Shown here one piece after another: positions 1 through 6,405 of a stretch of 14,868 nucleotides of DNA. The stretch comes from an uncultured Clostridiaceae bacterium. GTDB taxonomy: Bacteria; Bacillota; Clostridia; Lachnospirales; Lachnospiraceae. The stretch is taken from NCBI GenBank assembly GCA_958441075.1, contig CAUCBQ010000038.1, forward strand, positions 1 to 14,868, read 5' to 3'. Made by a program: the position numbers and the translations under genes. Under the pieces are notes generated by a model, which saw nothing but the letters and a program-made list of their open reading frames with translations, was not told the origin of the DNA and did not search any database. The first letter of the stretch is position 1. The number at the start of each line of letters is the position of its first letter.

Positions 1-95
1 AAGCTCGCTTACTTTTCGCAGGGGAAGGCAGTATGGCTATAGGGCGAACGCCCGCAGTCTTTTCATAACATCATCAAACAACTCAGGAGAAAACC
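1..95 (+). other. 5' flank before hddC, no confident gene
   Basis: No coding region can be supported here. Two frames close with stops, at 40-42 and 66-68, so the end of an upstream gene is possible but the fragment is too short to recognise. A short GC-rich inverted repeat lies at 42-53 (GGGCG-AA-CGCCC), followed only by a four-T run at 60-63; this is too weak to call a terminator. AGGAGA at 85-90 is the ribosome site of the first gene. No promoter boxes are convincing, so the operon probably begins upstream of the window. Confidence 0.5.
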
Positions 96-803
96 ATGCA
101 GGCAATACTTCTCGCCGGCGGTCTGGGTACCCGCTTACGCAGCGTCGTAAGCGACCGGCCCAAGCCAATGGCTCTCATACAGGAAAAACCATTTATGGAG
201 TACGTTACCAGGGAACTGGTGCGAAACGGTGTCACGGATATTATTTTTGCCGTAGGCTACAAGGGCTCCATGGTAGAAGAATATTTTAAAGACGGCAGTT
301 CCTTTGGCTTTCATGCATCCTACGCCTATGAGGAAACTCTTTTAGGCACTGCAGGGGCCATTAAAAACGCAGGAAAATTTATTACAGAGGACCGTTTTTT
401 CGTTCTCAATGCAGACACCTTTTACCAGATCGACTATACAAGGCTGGTAAGACAGCAGGACGAGCAGCAGCTGGATATGGCTCTGGTGCTGCGCAGAGTG
501 CCGGACGTATCCCGCTACGGTCAGGCTGTTTTAGACGAAAAGGGTATCCTTACAGGATTTAATGAAAAGATTCAGGAAGCACAGCCCGGAACTATAAACG
601 GAGGCATTTACCTGATGAAAAAAAGCCTTTTGGACGAGATACCGGAGGGAAAGGTATCTCTGGAAAATGACAGGATTCCCTGCTGGCTGTCAGAAGGGAA
701 ACGTCTGGGCGGCTTTGTAAATGACGGTTATTTCATTGACATCGGTATTCCGGAAGCCTATTTCCAGTTTCAGAAGGATGTAGAAACGGGCGTTGTCCGG
801 TAG
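96..803 (+). CDS. hddC: HddC-like D-glycero-alpha-D-manno-heptose 1-phosphate nucleotidyltransferase
   Basis: A cytosolic sugar-phosphate nucleotidyltransferase that would join D-glycero-alpha-D-manno-heptose 1-phosphate to a nucleotide, most likely GTP giving GDP-heptose. The N-terminal Rossmann-like signature is clear: LAGGLGTRLR at residues 6-15 and the PKPM motif at 22-25 with the phosphate-binding Lys23. A metal-binding Asp lies in LNAD near residue 107, and NGGIY follows in the second half. The length, 235 aa, matches the short HddC family and not the longer RfbF or RmlA proteins. The ATG start follows AGGAGA at 85-90. It opens a run hddC-hddA-gmhB-gmhA, which supplies its substrate and is the main reason for the specific call. 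The fold alone would also fit an ADP- or CDP-specific enzyme, so the nucleotide is inferred from HddC relatives, not seen. Confidence 0.85.
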   Translation: MQAILLAGGLGTRLRSVVSDRPKPMALIQEKPFMEYVTRELVRNGVTDIIFAVGYKGSMVEEYFKDGSSFGFHASYAYEETLLGTAGAIKNAGKFITEDRFFVLNADTFYQIDYTRLVRQQDEQQLDMALVLRRVPDVSRYGQAVLDEKGILTGFNEKIQEAQPGTINGGIYLMKKSLLDEIPEGKVSLENDRIPCWLSEGKRLGGFVNDGYFIDIGIPEAYFQFQKDVETGVVR

Positions 804-833
804 CAGTAAGATCAGAAACGGGAGGAAAATTCC

Positions 834-1904
834 ATGGTAATTAGAGGCAGAGCGCCCCTGCGGGTCAGCTTTGGCGGAGGCGGCACGGATGTGGCCCCCT
901 TCTGCGAGGAGCAGGGCGGTGCAATCATTGGCAGTACCATCAACAAATACGCCTATTGCTCCATTGTACCCAGAGAGGATGATCAGATTATTGTCCATTC
1001 TCTGGATTTCGATATGACAGTAAAATATAATACAAAGGAAAATTATGTCTATGACGGCCGTCTGGATCTGGTAACAGCGGCTCTTAAAGCGATGGAAATC
1101 AGCCAGGGCTGCGAGGTATATTTACAGTGTGATGCGCCTCCCGGCTCCGGCCTTGGAACCTCATCCACGGTGATGGTGGCCATGCTTACAGCCATGGCCC
1201 GGTGGAAGGGAATCATGATGGACGCTTATGCCATGGCAGATCTGGCCTATCAGGTAGAGCGGCTGGATCTAAAGATTGACGGAGGTTATCAGGATCAGTA
1301 TGCGGCGGCCTTCGGCGGCTTCAATTTTATTGAGTTTCATGGCAGAAATAATGTGGTTGTAAATCCTTTGCGGATTAAAAAGGACATTATCCATGAGCTG
1401 CAGTATAACCTGCTGCTGTGCTATACGGGAAATATCCATGTATCTGCCAATATTATCAGGGATCAGGTGCAGAATTATGAGAAAAAGGATGCATTTGAGG
1501 CCATGTGCGAGGTAAAGGCTCTGGCTTATGCCATGAAAGACGAGCTGTTAAAGGGAAATCTCCACAGCTTTGGAAAGCTTTTAGACTATGGATGGAGAAG
1601 CAAAAAGCGCATGAGCAGCAAGATTACCAATCCTCAGATTGATATGCTCTACGATGAGGCAATCAAGGCAGGAGCACTGGGCGGAAAGCTCCTTGGAGCA
1701 GGAGGAGGCGGTTATCTTCTCATGTACTGCCCCTACAATGTGCGCCACAAGGTAGCGGCCCGTATGGAGCAGGCAGGAGGCCAGCTGGCTGACTGGAATT
1801 TTGAACTGCGGGGAGCACAGAGCTGGGTAGCAGATGAGGAACGCTGGAAGTACGATCAGGTAAAGGTTCATATGCCAAATAAAATATACACCTTTGATCT
1901 GTAA
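834..1904 (+). CDS. hddA: D-glycero-alpha-D-manno-heptose 7-phosphate kinase (GHMP kinase)
   Basis: A cytosolic GHMP-superfamily kinase that phosphorylates heptose 7-phosphate at C1 with ATP, giving the alpha-anomer 1,7-bisphosphate. All three GHMP motifs are visible: RAPLRVSFGGGGTD at residues 6-19, the ATP-phosphate loop PPGSGLGTSST at 102-112, and the glycine-rich motif 3, GGKLLGAGGGG, at 283-293. DGGYQDQY at 149-156 matches the substrate/active-site segment of heptose kinases. At 356 aa it is slightly longer than typical HddA (about 340 aa), with a C-terminal extension after residue 330. The ATG start follows GGAGG at 821-825, eight bases away. It lies 30 bases after hddC and 13 before gmhB. 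Fucose kinases and related GHMP sugar kinases share the fold; the neighbours settle the assignment. The family defines the alpha-anomer branch, as opposed to the HldE beta-anomer branch of LPS heptose synthesis. Confidence 0.9.
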   Translation: MVIRGRAPLRVSFGGGGTDVAPFCEEQGGAIIGSTINKYAYCSIVPREDDQIIVHSLDFDMTVKYNTKENYVYDGRLDLVTAALKAMEISQGCEVYLQCDAPPGSGLGTSSTVMVAMLTAMARWKGIMMDAYAMADLAYQVERLDLKIDGGYQDQYAAAFGGFNFIEFHGRNNVVVNPLRIKKDIIHELQYNLLLCYTGNIHVSANIIRDQVQNYEKKDAFEAMCEVKALAYAMKDELLKGNLHSFGKLLDYGWRSKKRMSSKITNPQIDMLYDEAIKAGALGGKLLGAGGGGYLLMYCPYNVRHKVAARMEQAGGQLADWNFELRGAQSWVADEERWKYDQVKVHMPNKIYTFDL

Positions 1905-1906
1905 TC

Positions 1907-1911
1907 AGGAA
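1907..1911 (+). promoter_or_regulatory. Ribosome binding site choosing the gmhB start
   Basis: AGGAA lies six bases before the ATG at 1918, just after the hddA stop at 1902-1904. It supports the ATG start rather than an in-frame TTG at 1894 that would overlap hddA and add eight residues not expected in the family. Confidence 0.55.
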
Positions 1912-1917
1912 TCAGAT

Positions 1918-2493
1918 ATGGAAAAAATTGTATTTTTAGACAGGGACGGCACACTCAATGAAGAGGTAAATTACCTTCACCGTCCGGAGGATATGCATCT
2001 GTTAGAAGGGGTGCAGCAGGCTTTAAGAAGACTTAAGGAGGCCGGCTTTAAGCTTGTGGTAATCACCAATCAGGCGGGAGTGGCAAGAGGATATTATACG
2101 GAAGAGGATGTAAAGCTTCTTCACGGGTACATGAATGAAATACTGTCTGCAGAGGGGGCCAGAATAGACGGCTTTTATTACTGCCCCCATCATCCGGTTC
2201 ACGGGATCGGATGCTATAAAAAGGACTGCAGCTGCCGTAAGCCGGGGATCGGTATGTTTTTGCAGGCAGAAAAGCAGTTTGCGGTAGATAAGGCGCATTC
2301 CTATATGATCGGAGATAAGCTTTTGGATACACAGGCCGGAAAAAATTACGGAGTAACATCGATTCTGGTGGGAACGGGATACGGGAAGGAACTTTATGAG
2401 GCCGGTCGGGCAGGAACGGATGAAGAACCGTCCTATGATTATTATGCAGAGGATTTATCTCAGGCAGCGGACTGGATTTTAAGCCGTCAGTAA
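1918..2493 (+). CDS. gmhB: D-glycero-D-manno-heptose 1,7-bisphosphate 7-phosphatase
   Basis: A cytosolic HAD-superfamily phosphatase that removes the C7 phosphate of heptose 1,7-bisphosphate to give heptose 1-phosphate for HddC. Motif I is DRDGT at residues 8-12, with nucleophile Asp8 and acid/base Asp10. Motif II is the Thr-Asn-Gln at 50-52, and the terminal motif is GDKLLD at 132-137. A zinc loop typical of GmhB is present, with Cys89, His91, Cys104 and Cys106, followed by Arg107-Lys108. Using ATG 1918 the protein is 191 aa, the usual GmhB length (E. coli about 191). A longer reading from TTG 1894 would overlap hddA by 11 bases and add residues ahead of the beta-strand that should begin the fold. 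Related HAD enzymes (histidinol phosphatase) share these motifs, but the flanking heptose genes fix the role. The anomer preference is presumably alpha, by analogy with HddA. Confidence 0.92.
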   Translation: MEKIVFLDRDGTLNEEVNYLHRPEDMHLLEGVQQALRRLKEAGFKLVVITNQAGVARGYYTEEDVKLLHGYMNEILSAEGARIDGFYYCPHHPVHGIGCYKKDCSCRKPGIGMFLQAEKQFAVDKAHSYMIGDKLLDTQAGKNYGVTSILVGTGYGKELYEAGRAGTDEEPSYDYYAEDLSQAADWILSRQ

Positions 2494-2540
2494 ATTGGGG
2501 CTGTATCACATGATTTTAGAAGAAAAGAGAGGTAACAGGG

Positions 2541-3191
2541 ATGAAGGGCACGAAGATAGATTTGATTCTGGAAGAGCTGATTGGGCGCTATCCGGCCCTG
2601 AAGCCTGTAAAAGAGGATATTTTCAGGACATATGAGGTTCTCAGAGATTCCTTTTTACAGGATGGAAAGCTTCTGGCTGCCGGAAACGGCGGAAGCTGTG
2701 CAGACAGCGAACATATTGTAGGGGAATTGATGAAGGGTTTTGTGAAACGGCGCCCGGTAGCTCCCGATTTTGAACAGAAGCTGAAGGAGGCGGCTCCCGA
2801 TCTGGGAGAGAGGCTTGCAGAGAGTCTTCAGGGGGCACTTCCTGCCATTGCACTTACCGGTCATCCGGCCCTCACCACAGCTTTTTTAAATGATGTGGAC
2901 GGGAGCGTGGGCTTTGCCCAGCAGGTTTATGGATATGGAAGAAAGGGAGATGTATTTTTGGGAATTACTACCTCCGGAAATTCAAAGAATATCCTGTATG
3001 GAGCAGCTGTGGCAAAGGCAGCAGGCTTAAAGGTGGTTGGCCTTACGGGAAGGGATGGAGGCCGCTTAAAAGAAATGGCGGATGTCTGCATTGTGGTTCC
3101 GGAGCAGGAAACCTTTAAGATTCAGGAGCTTCATCTGCCGGTATATCATGCGCTGTGCCTGATGCTGGAGGAGTATTTTTATGAGATATAA
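2541..3191 (+). CDS. gmhA: Sedoheptulose 7-phosphate isomerase, SIS domain, with an internal insertion
   Basis: Converts sedoheptulose 7-phosphate, a pentose-phosphate intermediate, to D-glycero-D-manno-heptose 7-phosphate, the first step of the pathway. The SIS signature AGNGGSCADSEHIVGEL spans residues 47-63. His58 and Glu62 align with the metal/catalytic pair of GmhA, and Gln195 and His198 in QELHLPVYH match the C-terminal catalytic residues. GITTSGNS at 141-148 is the phosphate-binding loop. At 216 aa it is about 25 residues longer than E. coli GmhA. The extra length sits around residues 68-100, a charged segment after KGF and before ALTGH. The ATG start follows AGAGAGG at 2526-2532. Its last 11 bases overlap the start of the next gene. 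It comes last in the heptose module, although its reaction is first. Confidence 0.92.
   Translation: MKGTKIDLILEELIGRYPALKPVKEDIFRTYEVLRDSFLQDGKLLAAGNGGSCADSEHIVGELMKGFVKRRPVAPDFEQKLKEAAPDLGERLAESLQGALPAIALTGHPALTTAFLNDVDGSVGFAQQVYGYGRKGDVFLGITTSGNSKNILYGAAVAKAAGLKVVGLTGRDGGRLKEMADVCIVVPEQETFKIQELHLPVYHALCLMLEEYFYEI
3167..3173 (+). promoter_or_regulatory. Ribosome binding site inside the end of gmhA
   Basis: GGAGGAG lies within the last codons of gmhA, seven bases before the ATG at 3181. It supports the overlapping start of the family-2 glycosyltransferase and suggests translational coupling between the two genes. Confidence 0.65.
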
Positions 3192-3966
3192 GCATGTTTT
3201 TGCCATCCCGTCCTATGGACAGTCGCCCTGGCTGGAGACCTGTATCCGCTCCTTAAAGGCTCAGAGCCAGCCGTCTCCGATCATACTCTGTACCTCTTCT
3301 CCCAGCGCCTTTTTGGAGAAGCTGGCTGCAAAGTATGAGCTCCCGCTTTTTGTGCGCCAGGGAGAGAGCAATATCCGGGATGACTGGAATTACGCCTATG
3401 AAATGGCGGATGGGGAGTATGTAACCATTGCCCATCAGGATGATGTGTATCATAGGGAGTACGCAGCAGAGCTTTTAAAAGCAGCAGGGAAATGGCCGGA
3501 CATGACGGTTTTTACTACGGATTATGTGATTGCAAAGGGGGGGAAAACCATTACGGGAGATAAGCTTCTGTGGGTGAAGCGTATCCTGCGCCTGCCCCTC
3601 AGGTGTCCGATGTTTAATGGATTTACCTGGGTGAAACGGCTCCCCCTTATGTTTGGAAATTCTATCTGCTGTCCCGCAACCACCTACCACAAGTCCCTTT
3701 TGGGTGAACCCCTTGTGTGTTCTGAGTACAGCTATGCCCTGGACTGGGATAATCTGGTGCAGCTGGCAGAGCGTCCGGGCCGTTTTATCTGCCGGGAAAA
3801 ACCTCTTATGTATTACCGGGTTCATGACGGAGCGGCTACAAAGGCATGTATGGAAGATAACAGAAGAGTGAAAGAGGAGCGGGAGATGTTTGCCCGTTTC
3901 TGGCCGGAGCCTGTGGTCCGGTTTTTGATGCGGGGATATTCCTCTGCATATAAGGAATACGAGTAA
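3181..3966 (+). CDS. Cytosolic family-2 glycosyltransferase
   Basis: A GT-A fold glycosyltransferase of family 2, expected to transfer a sugar from a nucleotide donor to a lipid-linked or polymer acceptor at the inner face of the membrane. The N-terminus, HVFAIPSYGQSPWLETCIRSL at 5-25, is the usual first strand and helix. NIRDDWNYAYEMADGEY around 64-80 leads into HQDD at 85-88, the place of the metal-binding DxD-type motif. A later LDWDN and RVHDGAAT fit the acceptor side and the closing loop. At 261 aa it is a compact single-domain enzyme with no membrane helix or signal peptide. It overlaps gmhA by 11 bases. This tight coupling to the heptose genes makes a heptosyltransferase plausible, but donor and acceptor cannot be read from the sequence. 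Confidence 0.8.
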   Translation: MRYKHVFAIPSYGQSPWLETCIRSLKAQSQPSPIILCTSSPSAFLEKLAAKYELPLFVRQGESNIRDDWNYAYEMADGEYVTIAHQDDVYHREYAAELLKAAGKWPDMTVFTTDYVIAKGGKTITGDKLLWVKRILRLPLRCPMFNGFTWVKRLPLMFGNSICCPATTYHKSLLGEPLVCSEYSYALDWDNLVQLAERPGRFICREKPLMYYRVHDGAATKACMEDNRRVKEEREMFARFWPEPVVRFLMRGYSSAYKEYE

Positions 3967-3981
3967 AGGAAATGTTTCAGG

Positions 3982-6366
3982 ATGTGCGCCATCAGACAGA
4001 GAAATATGAAAATGGTTCTGGCCCTGTTTTGGGCGGTCGGGGCCATTGTGCTGGGGATCGGAGGATTTGAACTTTTTTTGACCGGTTCCCTGGGGGAGAT
4101 ACTGAAAAAAGAGGAAACGAAGATTATGCTGGTGCAGGTGCTGGCAGTATTTTTATGGAACCTCCTGTGGCTTTCCAGAGTAAAGAGCCGAAAAGCCCAG
4201 ATCATTGGAACGGGAGCGGGAAGCCTTTTATTTGCCTGGTGTCACCAGATGCTTGTTCCGGCACTTGTTTCGGGAATATGGATTGGGGTCTTAATCTGTC
4301 TGGGCAGATGGCTGAATGAATTGCTGATGGGAGGCTGGAAGAAACAGGGAGAACAGAGCGAAAACGAGAGGGAAATGCTTCCTCCGGCAGAAACGCTGTC
4401 GCTGGGCCTTGTAACGGGAAGCGCCTTCTGGATGACAGTTGTCTGCGGAATCTCCCTTACCGGACGGGGGGGAGTGCCCTTCTGGCGGGTACTGGCTCTG
4501 ATTCTTATTGCAGCGGTATCAGCGGTATGTGCGGCGGTCTGGATCAGAAGAAAAAGGAATATGAGAGAGGGACAGAAGGGAAGAAAAGCGATTCTGTCGG
4601 GAGCGGATTTCTGTCAGGCTGTGCTTCCGGACACCTTTGTACAGTCTCTTCTCTGTGCCTTTATCCTTACTATGGTTCTTTTGCAGGCAGGACGGCTGAA
4701 TATTGAGCTGGATTATGATTCCCTCCATTACGGACTGCGGTCAGCCTTTGTGCTGGACAATGGAAAGGGTATCTATGAGGACCTGGGGATGAATAATCTG
4801 GTATACAGCTACAGTAAGGGATTAGAGGTTTTAAATCTTCCTCTGTCAGGTACACATACCTATGGCTTTGTTCTGGCATTTTCCTTCTGGACCACAGTGG
4901 GAACAGTGATTCTGGCCGGTCATATAGGAGGAAGAAGCGGTGGAAAGAACATGGCTTTGTGGACTGCGGCTGTGTGCTCTGCCATTCCCGGCATCATGAA
5001 TATGGCAGTGTCTGCAAAGAGCGACAGCATTACGCTTTTGTATCAGCTGATCATTTATGATTTCCTTTGTCTGGCTGTCGACCGGAAGGAGGAAGGTAAA
5101 ACGCCGGTTCCCTGGCTGCTCTTTGCAGTTGGGGCTTACATTGTGACACTTGTTTTCAAGCCCACAGCACTTGTGTTTTCTACGGGACTGGGCGCAGCAG
5201 GACTGCTGTGCCTGCTTCTTGACAAAAAGTTAAAGATCGGAAGCAAAAGGGGATTTTTCTTCTGGACCCTTCCTCTTATGGCTGTGGCAGGACTGTGGTA
5301 TCGGACCTGGCGGATCACAGGAGTTCCCGTGACGTCTATTTTTGCCGGGATGTGCGAAAAGATCGGTTTTGAGGTGAAATATCCTTTTACTTTTTCCCGT
5401 GTAATCGGAGATCCCTGGGCTCTGTCTGCCGGCGAGAAATTAAGAAGGCTCATGGAGCGTCTGAAAGGGATTTTCTTTGCTCCTGTGGGAGAGGATATGG
5501 ATCATGTGATTATTGCCTGGGGAACGGGCCTTGTGACACTCCTTCTGGTTCTGTGGTGCGTAAACCTGTGGATTCGGCTTCGGGCAGGAAAGCAGTCAGA
5601 GCTTTTTATGAGCAGTCAGGACCGGTTTGACGGAGTTCTCACAGGAATTCTTCTGGCAGGATCGGCTCTGAGCATTTATACATTGTCCCAGGTGGACGGA
5701 AATTATTTTATGCTGGTATATGCGGTTCTGGCCGTCAGCGCAGTACGAATGACGGGCAGCTGGATGGAAGCTCGGAAAAGGGAAGGGAGTAAAGAGATTC
5801 AAAGAAGCCTCTGCCTTCTGGCGGTTCCTTTTTTCCTCTTTAATACACTGGTATCCTGCACCACCAGCTGGGCCGGAGCACCGGGCTTTACTCCTGTGAA
5901 ATGGGCGGGGACAGGCTGCTATAACCACAGGGCAGAGAGGAGAGACCGGAAAATACGCAGGGGATATGAAGAGCTGGCTACCGGCTTTTTACCCAGAGAC
6001 CGGGTACTGGCCTTTGGATATCATCCTGAGGTGTTGGATTTAAACTGCTGTGTTCAGAGCTACTATGATGTAACAGGCAGCGGGGGAGATGTATATCTGG
6101 TAAAAAAGTTGGCCTATTTTGAAGAATTTCTGGAATATGCAGAAATTGACTATTTCTTTGTTCAGGCCGGATATCTGGCAGATCAGCCAAGAGCCTTTGA
6201 GATCATTGAGGATATGATCGAGGAGGGAACCCTGCGGGATCTTACCTTTGAGTGGGGAAATATGAAGGCCCGTGTGGCTCTGGATGAAAAGACAGAGGAG
6301 CTTCAGACAAAAGAGGCGGAGATGTTCCGCAGAAATTACTGTATGAGAGAGAACGGATTCCATTAG
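3982..6366 (+). CDS. Large polytopic membrane protein, probable GT-C-type glycosyltransferase
   Basis: A 794-residue integral membrane protein with roughly 12-15 hydrophobic segments up to about residue 628 and a predicted outer domain from about 631 to the end. A first group of helices (about 12-33, 47-65, 73-107, 137-187) comes before a helix at 216-236. That helix is followed directly by an acidic loop, LDYDSLHYG, at 243-251. An acidic motif in the first large outer loop after a helix is the hallmark of GT-C enzymes that use polyprenyl-phosphate sugars. The C-terminal domain contains RVLAFGYHPEVLDL and a later EIDYFFVQAGY, a pattern I associate with the soluble tail of membrane glycosyltransferases. 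ATG 3982 follows AAAGGA at 3965-3970 at a longish spacing; ATG 4006 or 4012 are possible alternatives. A Wzy-like polymerase cannot be excluded. I do not recognise a named family. Confidence 0.65.
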   Translation: MCAIRQRNMKMVLALFWAVGAIVLGIGGFELFLTGSLGEILKKEETKIMLVQVLAVFLWNLLWLSRVKSRKAQIIGTGAGSLLFAWCHQMLVPALVSGIWIGVLICLGRWLNELLMGGWKKQGEQSENEREMLPPAETLSLGLVTGSAFWMTVVCGISLTGRGGVPFWRVLALILIAAVSAVCAAVWIRRKRNMREGQKGRKAILSGADFCQAVLPDTFVQSLLCAFILTMVLLQAGRLNIELDYDSLHYGLRSAFVLDNGKGIYEDLGMNNLVYSYSKGLEVLNLPLSGTHTYGFVLAFSFWTTVGTVILAGHIGGRSGGKNMALWTAAVCSAIPGIMNMAVSAKSDSITLLYQLIIYDFLCLAVDRKEEGKTPVPWLLFAVGAYIVTLVFKPTALVFSTGLGAAGLLCLLLDKKLKIGSKRGFFFWTLPLMAVAGLWYRTWRITGVPVTSIFAGMCEKIGFEVKYPFTFSRVIGDPWALSAGEKLRRLMERLKGIFFAPVGEDMDHVIIAWGTGLVTLLLVLWCVNLWIRLRAGKQSELFMSSQDRFDGVLTGILLAGSALSIYTLSQVDGNYFMLVYAVLAVSAVRMTGSWMEARKREGSKEIQRSLCLLAVPFFLFNTLVSCTTSWAGAPGFTPVKWAGTGCYNHRAERRDRKIRRGYEELATGFLPRDRVLAFGYHPEVLDLNCCVQSYYDVTGSGGDVYLVKKLAYFEEFLEYAEIDYFFVQAGYLADQPRAFEIIEDMIEEGTLRDLTFEWGNMKARVALDEKTEELQTKEAEMFRRNYCMRENGFH

Positions 6367-6389
6367 GAATCTGGTAAACACACCTGAAT

Positions 6390-6397
6390 AAAGGAGG
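6390..6397 (+). promoter_or_regulatory. Ribosome binding site selecting a TTG start
   Basis: AAAGGAGG lies eight bases before TTG 6406, a near-perfect Shine-Dalgarno match at good spacing. No ATG occurs in frame until 6451, which has no comparable site, so the TTG is the likely start. Confidence 0.75.
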
Positions 6398-6405
6398 CAG
6401 AAGCA

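Noticed and set aside
42..63. Possible terminator: GGGCG-AA-CGCCC followed by TTTT
   Set aside because: The stem is only four or five base pairs with a very tight loop, and the T run is short and offset by six bases, so it could be chance.
1894..1917. TTG start giving a longer GmhB
   Set aside because: It overlaps hddA, and the shorter ATG form has a site upstream and the usual family length.
2063..2509. Antisense open frame of 148 residues opposite gmhB
   Set aside because: The gmhB catalytic and zinc motifs on the + strand explain the sequence; the antisense product is proline- and serine-rich shadow sequence.
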